Positions 23,516 through 35,085 of a stretch of 64,000 bases of DNA are shown here, in pieces. The position numbers and the translations under genes are program-made. Position 1 is the stretch's first letter, and each line of letters opens with the position of its first letter. The stretch spans positions 35,334,501 through 35,398,500 of the forward strand of contig CM075652.1 in NCBI GenBank assembly GCA_037953625.1, given 5' to 3'. The notes beneath the pieces were generated by a model. It was not told the origin of the DNA and made no database searches. It saw only the letters and a program-made list of their open reading frames with translations. This stretch comes from Crotalaria pallida. Lineage: Eukaryota > Streptophyta > Magnoliopsida > Fabales > Fabaceae.

Positions 23516-26124
23516 ATGAGGGGATGGAGAGGTTTAAGAAGGATTTACCGTGAGCTTTGCAGAAGATTAGGAGAAGAACCCTCCAGCGATAGTGATTTGG
23601 GGACTTTAAGTTCTTCCGAGTTTTCTGGGAATGAGGGAGACGCTGAGTTTTCTGGAAATGAGGGAGATGAAATTGATGATTCTATACCCACTTCTACTCC
23701 CCCTTTAAACCAGGGATTCACTGAGTTAAAACCGTTAACTGTAGAATACCCCTTCAATTCCGCCGACGAGAATAAGTGGTTGGTAGCTTATAGATTTGTC
23801 GAGCGCCGAGCTCAAATTAGAATCAGTCCTGACCGTGATACCGAGGGAGAAATTTTAGGAAGCTCAACTAGAGAGGGGGGAAAAAGTCCAGGGCTTGGCC
23901 TTAAATTTAAAACGAAAACGCGTGCTGTAAAAAATCCTAACGCCGAGCCTTTTACTTTTTCCCTAGATATGGTGGAACGCAGGTGCGTGACAAATCCTGA
24001 AGAGTACCCGTTGCCGCCGAATCACGCGCGGTACAGTGCCATTTTTGATCGGGAGGTGTTGGGGACAAGACCTTCCTTGCTGACAGAAGATAGTCTTACC
24101 CACCTTCGGCCAGTTTTAACTCCTCCGATCGCTGACGGAAATGCCTCGGAATACGTATTGAGACCTCTGGGCATTGACGATCGGATATGCTTTCAAATTC
24201 CAGAGAATTCTCGATTTTTTTACTTTTATGAAGAAGTAGCCACCAAAATTGGTATTCGCATGCCTTTTTCCACTCTTGAAATTGAAGTCCTGAAACACTT
24301 GGGCATTGCTCCGAGCCAACTTCATCCGAGCGGATGGGCTTTCGTCCGAGCCTTTCAGCAATTTTGTGACGCCCAGGGGTTGACGGCGACTTTACGATCT
24401 TTATTTTGGTTGTATGCCCCACAAGTCAACAAATTCGGATATTCGAAGGGGCTTTGGGTATCGCTAAAGGCTCGGAAGGAGCACGCCCTATTTGCCAAGG
24501 TAACCGACTCGTGGAAATCTTTTAAACCCCTCTTTTTCAAATATGAACATACGGGAACTGGAGAATGTTGGTTTATGGAGCAAGTCGTTGAAGACGGAGT
24601 AATTAAGTCTGTACCTCGGTTCCCTTTGAGTTGGACCACCGATATTTATAGCCGAGGGCCTTCTCTATACCAATTTAACTTTAAAACAGAGCTTACAAGA
24701 TCCGAACGTGGGGTGTGTGATAATGCTTGGACTTATCTTCAAACCCATGGGCAAATAGATACTAAGCGAATCTTGTTAAAAGGAACACGGGATGAAGTGA
24801 AAGCCGAGCTGGGTATTATTTTTTTTTTTTTGGTGCTAACCTACTTTTCTTGCAGAAGCCATGGGAAAGAAAGCGACCAAGGCCAAAAAAAGCGAAGCTC
24901 GGGCAGCTAGAGTGTTGCAGCTGGCTGCACTCAAAGAGACTGCATCCGGATCTCCAATCAAGGGTCAGTCTTCTGAGCCGACCCATTATGAAAGCCCGAT
25001 CGTTATCCCAAATACCACCCCCACTGTAAGGGTTACGGGTGTCGAACAGGTGATCAAAAAAGGTCGTGTTTTCGACGCGGTGAATATTGAAGTGGAAGCT
25101 CGTTCATCTCCCCAAGACATTCCCGAGTGCCCCCTCAAGAGGACTCGACAGGACAAAGGAAAAGATCTCGCTGGAGATTGGTTCAACTTGAGCAGGTCTA
25201 ACAAAGGGATTGAAATTCCCGAGGGTAAGGAAGATGCAGCTACCAAGACGGTGTGGGGTAGGAAAATGTCCGACTCATTCATTGCCACCGTCTTCCCTCC
25301 TGAAAATGCTGAAGTAATCGAGTCTTGGACCCCTGGGACTTGGGAAAATAACTGTAAATCGTTGGTGAGGAGCTTTTTACGGGGTGCGAGCATTTTCCAT
25401 CACCTTGGTCATCATGGTGATGACGCCTATGCTGGAGTGGCCCCCGAGGAAAAGAAGAAAAGATATGAAGCCAACGAGCGGGAAGACTACTTGGAAATTC
25501 AGGTCCAAGGTCTGAATAAAAGGATACAAGAAATGGGAGCTGAAAACGAGCGGCTTCAAAAGGCTGCTCAAGATTTTTTAGGGGGCCAAAGTTCGGGCTG
25601 AGAAAACACTTCAGGCTGCCGAGGCACAGATAAAGAGGTCGGAAGAAATCCAGAAAAAGGCTGAGGAGGATGCTGCTGCTCTTCTGGTGGCTACGGAGAA
25701 AGCTCGTTCGGCCGAGCAAGCTGCTGCAATGGCTCAAGAGCAACATGAGTATGCTAAGGACGAGATACTCAGGCTCCGAGCTTCCTTGGAGAAGATGAGT
25801 GCGAAAGCTCTCAAGCATAAGAAAGCAGCTAAGGAGAATCTGTTCAATTGGGACCATGCAATTGAAGATTCTTTCTACAATACTGCCGAGCAACTCCGTG
25901 TTCTGAATCCTGGGCTCGTGACCAAGGGCGCTGACCCTAATTTTGCTGTGAAAGAAGGTCGAATTGTCGGCCCGAGTGGAGTTCCCATAGATCTGAATAA
26001 CGCCGACCTTCCTGACCATTTGGCCGAAGATTCCGAAGGGGAAGGAACCGAGGATGCCGAAGGTGAAGAAGAAGAAGAGGACACATTCAATGCTGACAGC
26101 ATTGTATTGTCCGATTTAGAATAG
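23516..26124 (+). CDS. T2 antisense gene: 'putative gypsy type transposon' domain plus coiled coil, frameshifted
   Basis: Exon 1 (23516-24812) starts MRGWRGLRRI, then an acidic Ser-rich region with a repeated EFSGNEGD. About residues 230-310 contain RMPFSTLEIEVLKHLGIAPSQ and HPSGWAFVRAF, which resemble the plant family annotated as putative gypsy type transposon (Transposase_28). A short intron, 24813-24855, is predicted: GTATTATTT...GCTAAC...TTGCAG. Removing it joins exon 2 in frame (GAA GCC ATG GGA). Exon 2 runs through a Lys-rich part and a long Ala/Glu/Lys coiled coil to an acidic tail ending SIVLSDLE at 26124. Near 25580 one extra G in a G-run shifts the frame, ending the upper part at 25601; the remainder is open again through 26124. 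The gene converges with gag-pol, their ends 469 bp apart. Function is unknown; similar extra ORFs are known in Tat elements. Confidence 0.75.
24813..24855 (+). other. Predicted 43-nt intron in the T2 antisense gene
   Basis: It begins GTATTA, has a T-run of about 14, a branch-site-like GCTAAC, and ends TTTTCTTGCAG. Splicing keeps the reading frame, and without it the frame ends in a hydrophobic low-complexity tail. 43 nt is short for a plant intron, so contraction of the T-run or a different donor is possible. Confidence 0.5.
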
Positions 26125-26593
26125 TTTGATTATTCTGCTCTTTTTTGTAATTGCCCCAGTAGATGGGTTTAAACTTGTATTACTATTTCATTTGGAATAT
26201 TTTATAATATCCTTAATCATGTTATGCTTCTTTTTATGCTCTTTGTTAAGAATTCAAGTGTTAAGACCTCGGAACTCCAGCACTTTAGCCGAGGTGGGTT
26301 CTTCTATCCGCAATATAAAATGATTCGAAAAAAATCATGATTTAATCGGGAATCTTACTAAGAGTACTTGACGAGTTATAAGCTCTTGTTAGAGCTGTTT
26401 ATAATCGCTCGCGTCATAAACGGTGGCTAGTCGAATATGAGGAAAAGTACGTAATACAATGAATTCAATAACAACTTTTTATTAACCAGAAGCAGAAAGT
26501 ACAATGGGCTCGGAATTTCACCGAGCGTACACCAATGTTTAAAAGAAATAAACAATAAAAACAATACTATAAAATTGAAATGAAAGAAAAATT
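26125..26593. other. Convergent intergenic region in T2
   Basis: AT-rich, between the stop of the antisense gene and the stop of gag-pol. AATAAA-like motifs on the plus strand near 26540-26560 may serve 3' end formation of the antisense transcript. No other feature is seen. Confidence 0.5.
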
Positions 26594-29500
26594 CTAACTA
26601 TAGTATGCTCTGAGCTTTTTCGCGTTCCAAGTGTTGTTGATGAGGGCTCCCGAGAGAGTTTCAAGCTTGTAGGCTCCTGTTCCAGTTTTAGAGGCTACTC
26701 GGTATGGTCCTTCCCAGCTTTGGGCCAGTTTTTCGTCCTTTGCATTTTTGAGACCAATATCAGCTCTTCTTAGGACAAGGTCGCCTAGCTCGAACTCTCT
26801 GGGCACAACCGTACGATTATATCCTTTCGCTTGCATCGTCTTGGCATGCTTCTCTCGTTCGGCGGCTAAATCTCTGACTTCCTCCGACAAAATCAAATCC
26901 TCACACAATATAGTGCTGTTGAGGGGATTCGGCTGTTGCATAACTCGGAATGAAGGGATGATTGTTTCAATGGGAATGACTGCGTCAGACCCATAAGTGA
27001 GCCGATAAGGTGTTTCTCCTGTTGAGGTTTGTATGGTTGTGCGATACGACCAAAGTACCTCATACAATTTTTCCAGCCAATTCCCCTTCGCACCTTCGAG
27101 TCTTCTTTTGATTCCCTAAATGATGGATCGGTTAACGGACTCTACTTGCCCGTTAGTCTGGGGATGCTCGACTGAGGAAAAATAGTGCTTAATGCTCAGA
27201 GCGTTGACCAAATCCTTGAATGCCTTTGCCGCAAATTGTGTTCCATTATCTGTTACTACCACTTGCGGAACTCCGAATCGAGCTACGACCTGTCTCTCGA
27301 AGAACTTCTGAACCTTTGCTGATGAAATGGTAGCAAGCGGCTCAGCTTCAACCCACTTTGTGAAATAATCAATGGCCACTATCACCCACTTGATCTGTCC
27401 TGGTGCGGTAGGGAACGATCCGATTAAATCCATTCCCCACTGATAGAAGGGATATGGAGATGAAAGCGAATGGAGTTCCTCGGCGGGTTTCTGATATACA
27501 TCACTGTGGAACTGACATTTCTCACATCTCTTCACATGGTGGATTGCATCTTGTTGAAGGGTCGGCCAGTAGTATCCTGCCCTTAGGATCTTTTTAGCCA
27601 GTGATTTCCCCCCAACATGATGACTTCCAACCCCCCCGTGAACTTCCTCTAGCGTTTGTTTTGCTTCGGCAGAGTCCAAACATCTGAGCATTGGGCCGCT
27701 AACCCCTCGGCGAAACAGGACTCCACTTACCAGGGCAAACTGCGATGCTTTTCTGACAAGTTTTTTGGCCTCGACCGGATCAGTTGGCACAATCCCTTGT
27801 TCCAAGTAACCTACAATTGGAGTGATCCAGCTCGGATCCACTAAAATGGAGAGGACAACGCTAGGTCCATGCACCATTTCTTGAATCAGAGTTTTGTTGT
27901 TTTCAGAATTTTTTGTTGATGCAAGTTTGGAAAGAATATCCGCTCGGCTATTACTTTCCCTCGGAATGTGGCAGATTTCGACCTTCATAAATTCGGAGGA
28001 TAGGAACTTTACCTTTTCCAAGTATTTTTGAAGGATAGGTTCCTTAGCCTGAAACTCGCCCTTGACCTGTGAAACCACCAACTGAGAATCACTAAAAATT
28101 TTGACCTCTCGGGCCCTCATCTCTTTTGCCATCCTCAATCCTGCCAAAACGGCTTCATACTCCACTTGATTGTTCGACGTTGAAAATCTGAACTTCAAAG
28201 AGTACTCGAGGGTGACGCCCTCGGAGTTTTCCAAAATTATTCCTGCCCCCGCTCCAAGTTTGTTACTTGATCCGTCCACATAAATGTTCCAATCCGAGGT
28301 TGAACTCGTTAATGGCTCAGTAAACTCGGTGAGGAAATCAGCCAAAGGCTGAGACTTCACCGCCTTTCTTGGTTCGAAAGTGATTTCAAACTCGAAAATC
28401 TCAATTGCCCAGGTTACCATCCTTCCAGCCAAATCAGGTTTCTACAATATTTGACGGATCGGCTGGGCCGTTCTGACCGTGATATGGTGGCTTTGGAAAT
28501 ATTGGCGCAGTCGTCTGGCAGTAACAATCAAGCAGAAAGCTAATTTCTCCACTTTTTGATATCTCAACTCTGGTCCCTGGAGAGCTCGACTAACAAAATA
28601 GATGGGCAGCTCTTTACCAGATTCCTCCCGAACCAAAACCGAACTGATCACCGAGTCTCCCACTGATAAGTACAAGAAAAGAGTTTCACCATTGTTCAGA
28701 CTAGACAAAATTGGAGGTGATGCCAAATAATGCTTAAGATCAGTAAAGGCCTTTTCGCATGCTTCATCCCATTCAAACGCCTTTTCCTTCTCCTTCCTCA
28801 ACAGCTTGTACCAGGGAAGGGCCTTCCTAGCTGATTGAGATAGAAATCTTGAGAGAGCTGCAACCCGACCCGTCAGTTGCTGTACACCCTTGATATCCGA
28901 CGGAGTCTTCATTTCCAGAATAGCTCGACACTTTTCTGGATTTGCCTTGATTCCGCGCTCAGTAAGCATGAATCCGAGGAAGGACCCTGCCGGAACTCCG
29001 AATGTGCATTTTTCCGGGTTCAATCTCATATTAAATTGCCGGATCCTTCCTAGGATTTCCTTTAAATCTTTAGCATGATCTTCCTCCTTTAAGCTTTTTG
29101 CAATCATATCGTCTATATAAACCTCCATCCTCGGCCCAATCAAAGGACCAAACACCTTGTTCATCATCCGCTGGTAAGTTGCCCCAGCGTTCTTCAACCC
29201 GAACGGCATCACATTGTAACAATATGTGGCGTTTTCTGTGATAAACGAGGTCTTTACCTGATCCGGGGGGTACATTGGGATCTGATTGTACCCTGAGTAA
29301 GCATCCATGAAGGATAGCCTTTGATAACCTGCCGAGCTATCCACCAGTTTATCAATGCAAGGAAGTGGGTACTGGTCCTTGGGGCAAACCTTGTTCAAAT
29401 ATGTGTAGTCCACGCACATCCTCCATTTCCCATTGGATTTCTTGACTAACACGGGATTGGCCAACCAATCAGTATACACTACCTCTCTGATAAATCCTGC

Positions 29501-31780
29501 TTCCAATAGCTCGGCTACTTTCTCATCCGTTGCCTGTGCTTTCTCGATTCCGACCCTTCTCTTTTTTTGACACACTGGCTTAGCGCCAGGATACACACTT
29601 AGCTTGTGGGAGATAAAGTTAGGATCGATTCCCGACATGTCTGCCGAAGTCCAGGCAAACAAGTCCTTATTTTCCATTAGTAATTCAGCAAGCTCCTTTT
29701 CTAGTTCCTCAGATAGGCTAACTCCGATTTTGACGCAACGAGATGGCTCGGGGCCTAGGATTACCTTTTTGAAGTCCCCCTGAGGGGTCGGTCTAGTTTC
29801 ATCCTCCTCTCTTACGTCGAGATCAGCCAGGTTGACACTTCCTATGTTCAATGGTTCCTGCATAATTTTCTCATCATCCAGCTTTAGCTTCCCCAAACTG
29901 ATGTTGTAGCACTTCCGAGCCAACTCCTGTTCGGACCGTACTGTTACTACCTTGTTATCCGACCCTGGGAATTTCATGGCCAAGTGGACCGTCGAAACAA
30001 CGGCGCCGAAAGACTGGAGTGTCGTTCGGCCAAATATAGCATTGTACGCCGAGGGAGCCTGGACAACTAACCATTTCACCATTTCAGTCCGAGCAGAAGG
30101 TGGTTCCCCCATGGTCACTGGGAGGTGGATATGGCCTAAAGGAACAATTGAATGTCCCGTGAAGCCGATCAAGCTTCCTTCAAACGGGGTGAGATCAGAC
30201 CTTCTCAACTTCAATTTTTCGAACAAATCCAAAAACATGATGTCCGCCGAACTCCCTTGATCGACGAGAATCCTTCTTACTTCGTAGTTGCCAATCCTTG
30301 CCGTGACGACCATTGGGTCATTGTGGTCCTGTAGGATGTCTTCAAAATCCTCATCGCTAAAACTGATGACCACACTTTTCTTTCTGGGTTTTTGTATCGG
30401 TCGGCTTGCCACCGAGAGAACTTGTCCCACATACTTCTTGCGATCGCACTTCTTTTCCCCACCACCAGCAAATCCTCCAGCAATGGTGCCAATGAGAAAA
30501 TCGTTGCCTTTCTCGGATTGCTGGATAGGGGCTCCGCCCGCTGGTGGTGAAGGGCTTTTATTCCTCTTCTGTTCAGTTCTGGGAGGCGAGGGGCTTTTCC
30601 TTCTGGAATGCTTGCGCAACGCTTCTCCAATATAGTGTCGAAGCTTACCATCCCTTACCATCTCTTCGATTAAATCCTTCAGCTGGATACATTGGTCGGT
30701 GGTATGCCCCCATCCACCATGATGATCGCAATACTTCGTCCTATCTTTTTGGGCCGCCTTTCTCAAGGCTGGTGGCCGAGTGATGTTACGCATCTCTATA
30801 TGCATAGTCTCACGAAGGATTTGACTCCTCGGGACTGTTAACTGGGTATATTCGTCATATTTGCCTTTGGGAGGCAGTTTTTCTCCTCTCTCTTGTTCTC
30901 TCTTATCTTTCCTTCCCTTATCTCGGAAACGATCATTTTGACGAGCCTCGTTTTGGCGAGGACGTTGCTCATGTCGTCCTTTGGCACTCCTTGCTGCAGT
31001 GCTAATCCTTCGGAACTCCTCTAGATTAACATATTTCCTGGATCTTTCTCTCAGTTTCGCCATGTTACTAGGTGGTTCCCCGATCAGACAATCCTTGAAA
31101 TCTCCATCTTGCAGTCCTTGGGTAAGCAGAAGAACAGATACCCCCGACTGCAAACCAGATATGCCACTGGCCTCTTGCTGATACCGAGCCAGATAGTCGC
31201 GTAAAGACTCGCCAGGTCTTTGTGCAACTCTAGCTAATGAATGGTCATATTTGGGCTGTGACATGCTGGCTGTATATCGATTCAGGAAAACTCTTCTAAG
31301 CTCAGCCCAAGAACTAATGGAGTTAGCTGGTAGGGAGTTGAACCATCTCAACGGCGTCGGGCCTAACGTCATTGAGAAAGCTCGGCATTTCATTTCATCC
31401 TCTCCTCCATAAAACATCATGGAAGACTCGTAAGATGCAATGTGATCCATCGGATCGGTCGTCCCATTGTACCGGGAGACATTCTGATGGCCCATGTAAT
31501 TTTGTGGAGTCCGAAATGCCATAATTGCTGCTGTAAAGGGGTGTCCAGGGTGGGGCTCTGTAACTGCTGGTACGGGAGTCACATTCAAATTGAGGGGTGG
31601 CGGTGGGGGAAGGTTAATTGGGTTGCCGAGAGCCGCGCGAGGGCCTTGCTCGGCAAGTCTAGCCATGCTTTGCTGCTGTAGAGTAGCAATAGCCTGGTTT
31701 TGCTTTTCAATCAATGAAGTTTGGGTTCTTAGTATTTCCATAATTGACTCCTCTCTCCTCCTGGCCGAAGAGGTTGTCAT
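26594..31780 (-). pseudogene. T2 gag-pol polyprotein with two in-frame TAG codons
   Basis: The frame runs from ATG 31780-31778 to 26594, about 1728 codons, broken only by TAG at 28442-28444 and at 27116-27118. Gag: Pro-rich start, core with RCRAFSMTLGPTPLRWF and RYTASMSQPKYD, then a CDHHGGWGHTTDQC knuckle. Protease: VDQGSSADIM near 30236-30265. Reverse transcriptase: DAYSGYNQIPM, MPFGLKNAGATYQRMM and YIDDM at about 29105-29119. A gypsy-type RNase H follows and holds the first TAG (QIL*KPDLAGR). Next is an archaeal-type RNase H (IYVDGSSN...SDSQLVVSQVKGE...NSRADILSKLAS), a Tat-lineage trait. Integrase has an HHCC finger and the Asp, Asp, Glu triad (WGMDLIG, VTDNGTQF, GQVESVN), with the second TAG just after. 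Both stops sit where Gln (CAG) is plausible. Without stop suppression this copy could not make RNase H or integrase. Confidence 0.93.
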
Positions 31781-32275
31781 GTAGGATCTTCCTTGAGATC
31801 CGGAATGTTCGCCACCCTGAAGCGTTCCAAAACGGCCTCTAGCAAACTGTGGTAATCCCCTATCAGATCGCTCAGCTCAGGAGTTATCGCGAGCGTGACG
31901 TTCGACTCGTCGGTCCTCCCCAGTTCGTGATCCAGCAGGGGCCCTCCTAGATTGATGTGGCCCAGAATCCGCTGTGTCACGCCATTCCGACACATGGCCA
32001 TCTGAAACGCGACGCGGCTGAGATCGTCGTTCGTGGCCTTCAACAACCGGAGGGACGTTGGCTGGCGCTTGGACCTCCGGAACAACTGGATCAGTAGGCT
32101 GGACAACTGGAGGATCCTGGGGATTTTCAACCTGGTTGCCCTCAGGGGGTCCTCCAGGGGCAAGTCTGTCCCTTACATTCCTTCCAACAACATTCCTTGG
32201 TCCAGCGTTCTTTGGTGGCCTTCCCCTAAGGCGACGGCGAAGGTCTCCTTGGTTGTTGTCATTATCATTCGCCAT
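31777..32275 (-). pseudogene. Small ORF upstream of T2 gag (ORF1-like), probably frameshifted
   Basis: The ATG at 32275-32273 opens a frame (MANDNDNNQGDLRRR, then Pro/Val-rich) that ends at 31877. A second frame covering the downstream half is more protein-like (NDDLSRVAFQMAMCRNGV...LLEAVLERFRVANIPDLKEDPT) and ends at 31777. One indel near 32050 would join the two into about 165 codons. The TGA of the second frame overlaps the gag ATG in an ATGA arrangement at 31780-31777. Extra ORFs upstream of gag are known from Ogre-type Tat elements. Function is unknown. Confidence 0.55.
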
Positions 32276-32310
32276 TAGTGCGGTGAGTGGTGGGGATACT
32301 GATTATTCGA

Positions 32311-32328
32311 TCCCCACAGTCGGCGCCA
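32311..32328 (-). promoter_or_regulatory. T2 primer binding site
   Basis: The minus strand reads TGGCGCCGACTGTGGGGA, starting 1 bp from the 5' LTR end. It begins with TGG, as needed to pair with a tRNA CCA end, and is not the initiator-Met type used by B and E2. I do not name the tRNA with confidence. Confidence 0.85.
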
Positions 32329-32329
32329 A

Positions 32330-32961
32330 TGTAGTGTCCTAGAACACTATGTTCTTAACCCTCTAAGCCCTCAAGATTATGGTAATCAGGAGTTCAAGAG
32401 AGGATCAAGTGTTTATGTGTGACCTTATGGTTTTTCTGCAGTTCCAGTTGGGAAAAGCAGGGTTTCCCTAGTCAACAAGTGTGTGCAGAGTGTCAACTTA
32501 GGGATGAGAGTACGTACCTGAAACCCTAGCTGTTATGAGCCATTTATAGGGTTTAGAGGAGGTTGATATGGGCCGTATGGGCCTTGTACCAGAGTTAAGC
32601 TGAACCTGGATTCTGTGAGATAATATCGGAGGTTTATGCTCTTAGAATCTGGATAGGGTCAACTTACGATCCCATGTCTAGGCTGTTGCGAGATTCCAGG
32701 AGAGATTTGCGGAAGGGATAGGAAGCTGTGGTAACTGAGTCTATCTACCAGCCGACGTTATATCTCGGCCCTGGAGTCCCGAGCCGATGGGCTGAAGACC
32801 ATTGGCGAGGCTCGGCCCCATCAAGTCCGAGCCTGGTCTTTTATTGTACCCGGAACCAGCGAGTCCGAGCGAGGGACGTTTGTGCTAAGTAAACCGAGGG
32901 AGGGGTCCTTGAAGAATCCCTTATATAAGACTTAGTCCTTATTGGGTCGGCAGACCCTACA
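32330..32961 (-). repeat. T2 5' LTR
   Basis: 632 bp, minus-oriented, the partner of 22220-22851. A TATA-like box (TTATATAAGG on the minus strand) at about 32920-32929 would drive gag-pol transcription leftwards. Confidence 0.96.
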
Positions 32962-33778
32962 AAACTCCTTATGGTTTTCGAATCACACACCAAGAGAAAA
33001 TGATCTTCTAGCTTCTAACACTTTGATCTTCAAAGAAATCCTTGGATCAAGCCTTGAATCTCCTTCTTCTTCTTCCTTCTCTCTCACAGCCTTCTCTCTC
33101 TCTCTAAGTGTTCTAAGAGTGTGATAAGTCTCTTAGATGAGTGTTTGGTTGAAATGAAGAAATAAAATGAGTTAAGGGAAAATGAACTAAGGCTAAGCCT
33201 ATTTATAGGCAAACTGTGACTCCCTCTTTTGCCCTTGGAAATAATTCGGTCCATGTGTGTTTAGGAGGGGTAGTTTTGGCACTTTGAATTGTTGCATGGA
33301 TGAAGTCTTATCAACCTAGACAAAAAGGAGCAAATTAAGGCACTTACCCTAATTTCTATTGGTTGGCTATTTTCCTTACTCACATTCTTCCACCAATTTA
33401 ATTTCCATATGGTTCTAATTTATCCTATGAGCTTCTTGTCCTAAAACAAAATCCTAAGCATACACATACATGGCAATACCATACACACATACACATACAT
33501 GTATAGGAAATAAATTTTTCTCATAAGACCACTCATGTATAAAAATTACAATTTCTTCAAAGCATAAAAATGTAAGATACATAACAGTTCCTTTATACAA
33601 AAACTCAATTTTAAAACTCATAGTATTATCCCATGAAAACCACTCCTTTAAAAATCATTCATCACTTTAAAATCGTGAAATAAGATATTCATTCAAAGAA
33701 ATTCTCTTTAAAAACATTTTCTCAAAAATTAATCTCTTTATTGCTTAAAATAATACGAGGATTTGGACGGATGTCACA

Positions 33779-33933
33779 GGGATTCCTATAAATAGATCAA
33801 GGAAGACGCACAAAAGAGAGGGAGGAGGAAGCAGACACATAGAATAAAACATAAAAAAATAGTGATATATTCTTGAGAGTTCTGTTTGAGTTTGTAATTT
33901 ACGTTTTTGGAAGGCGTTCATAGGTATGAATAG
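33779..33933. other. Unidentified host DNA between LTR H and solo LTR D
   Basis: A CCTATAAATAG box at about 33786-33796 is followed by AG-rich sequence and then a T-rich stretch, so it could be the promoter and leader of another LTR or of a gene. It continues at 63204 after D is removed. No ORF or known element was recognised. Confidence 0.4.
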
Positions 33934-34330
33934 TGTAACATCCCGAATTTTAATTCTAATAATAATTAGAATAATAATAGGATTAGAAGGTGATAATTAT
34001 TTTAAAGGAGGATTTAAGGTGATGGATTAGGATTTCCTAGAGTGCCTTAAAGGAGTTAAGAAGCATTGGCATTAGATAGGAAATTTAAAGAAGACCAAAC
34101 GAGAGTTAAAAACGGTGTTTTTGGTGTTACAAACACCCAATTTTAGGAAATTAAAAATAAAATATCTACAACTCTAAACACAAATTCCATCGTTGGATAT
34201 GAAGATAAGGATTTTATGAAGCTTTCTCTCAAATTTGAGCAAGATCTCACTGTTAACGAAGAAGTTATGGTGATTTGAAAACATGAAGAAAATAGATGGG
34301 AAATAGAAGAAAAGTAGAAAAGGCAAATAA

Positions 34331-34425
34331 CAGTGACTAATCGATTAGTCAGAGAAAATCAGAAGGGAAATTAAGCCACACTAATCTATTAGTGTGGAAC
34401 TAATCGGTTAGTTCGAGTGGTTCAG
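34331..34425. repeat. TAATCGATTA palindrome island in D
   Basis: Three palindrome-like motifs occur within 95 bp: ACTAATCGATTAGT, ACTAATCTATTAGT (with longer flanking arms CAC/GTG) and ACTAATCGGTTAGT. They lie about 400 bp from the LTR start, upstream of the CT-rich leader. Confidence 0.8.
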
Positions 34426-34789
34426 CTTAAAAACGCGTTTTTGGCCTTCTTCCTCATTCATACTCCATTGTTTCTCTCTCCCTAAGGCACGAAATTCTTC
34501 CCTTTCTCTCTCTAAAATCCTCCCAAAATCATCACATAAAAACCTAATAAACCACTAAAAACTACTTCCCGTCTCACATAAACACTCAATCTTCAATCAA
34601 ACTCCCATATTTTCTCTCTCAAGCCATGGTTATAAGTTAGGGTTCAAGAGCTCCCTCACCCACTCTTGATTTCTACCATCTCAAGCTCAAGGTAAGATGG
34701 ATTCAAGCTTTCCTCATCTCCTCCTTCATGTTACACGAATTATTGTCACCATCTCTAACAACACTACAAGAAATTCAGCGATTACAAAG

Positions 34790-35085
34790 GGTCAAATCCC
34801 TCGGTAATAAACCAAAATCCATCGGTAATGACGCAGTACCGACGGCCAACCGATGGCCTCGATTCCCTCGGTAAAAGTGGCGTTGGTAAAATTTACCGAG
34901 GGACTATCCCTCGATAATTTATAGCGATTTACCGAGGGCTGGTTTCTCAGAAACAACTTTCTTTTAGCGAGGGCTTATCAACCCTCGGTAATTTACAGAG
35001 GGCTTTACAGAGGCCAAACCCTCGGTAATTCAAAATTTTACCGAGAGATTCAGCCCTCGGTAATTTAAAAGATTAAAAAAAATAC
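34790..35085. repeat. Subterminal CCCTCGGTAA repeats of the CACTA element
   Basis: At least eight copies of CCCTCGGTAA or close variants occur in both orientations. In CACTA elements such repeats bind the element's own transposition protein; here that role is inferred. Confidence 0.85.

Larger units (their letters stand above)
22220..32961 (-). mobile_element. T2: complete Tat-lineage Ty3/gypsy retrotransposon with an antisense gene
   Basis: The 10.7-kb element has two 632-bp LTRs with TGTAG...CTACA ends and a perfect target duplication AAACT (22215-22219 and 32962-32966). Minus-strand order is 5' LTR, primer site, small ORF, gag-pol, 3' LTR. A gene on the plus strand fills the space between pol and the 3' LTR. 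The second, archaeal-type RNase H and the extra ORFs are features known from the Tat lineage (for example Ogre, Retand, Grande). The two LTRs differ at 4 positions by eye, so insertion was recent. It inserted into LTR H. Confidence 0.95.
21420..33778 (-). repeat. H: 5' part of a minus-strand A-related LTR, interrupted by T2
   Basis: The right edge reads, on the minus strand, TGTGACATCCGTCC at 33778. The visible LTR pieces are 21420-22219 and 32962-33778, with T2 inserted between them. The stretch with CATAGATCAAG...GACATGCAATCACTT near 21935-21965 resembles LTR A near 16685-16720, in the same order from the LTR start. A minus-strand TATA box (CTATAAATAG) lies at about 33199-33208, followed by a leader rich in AGAGAGAGAAGG near 33060-33110. 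The remaining part of this LTR would lie left of B, outside the window. Confidence 0.6.

Noticed and set aside
29952..31784. Several plus-strand ORFs over T2 gag-pol
   Set aside because: They overlap conserved minus-strand gag, protease and RT coding and show no domain of their own.
33779..33933. Promoter of a host gene
   Set aside because: A TATA-like box and AG-rich leader exist, but no coding sequence follows on either side of D, so it is left as unidentified host DNA.
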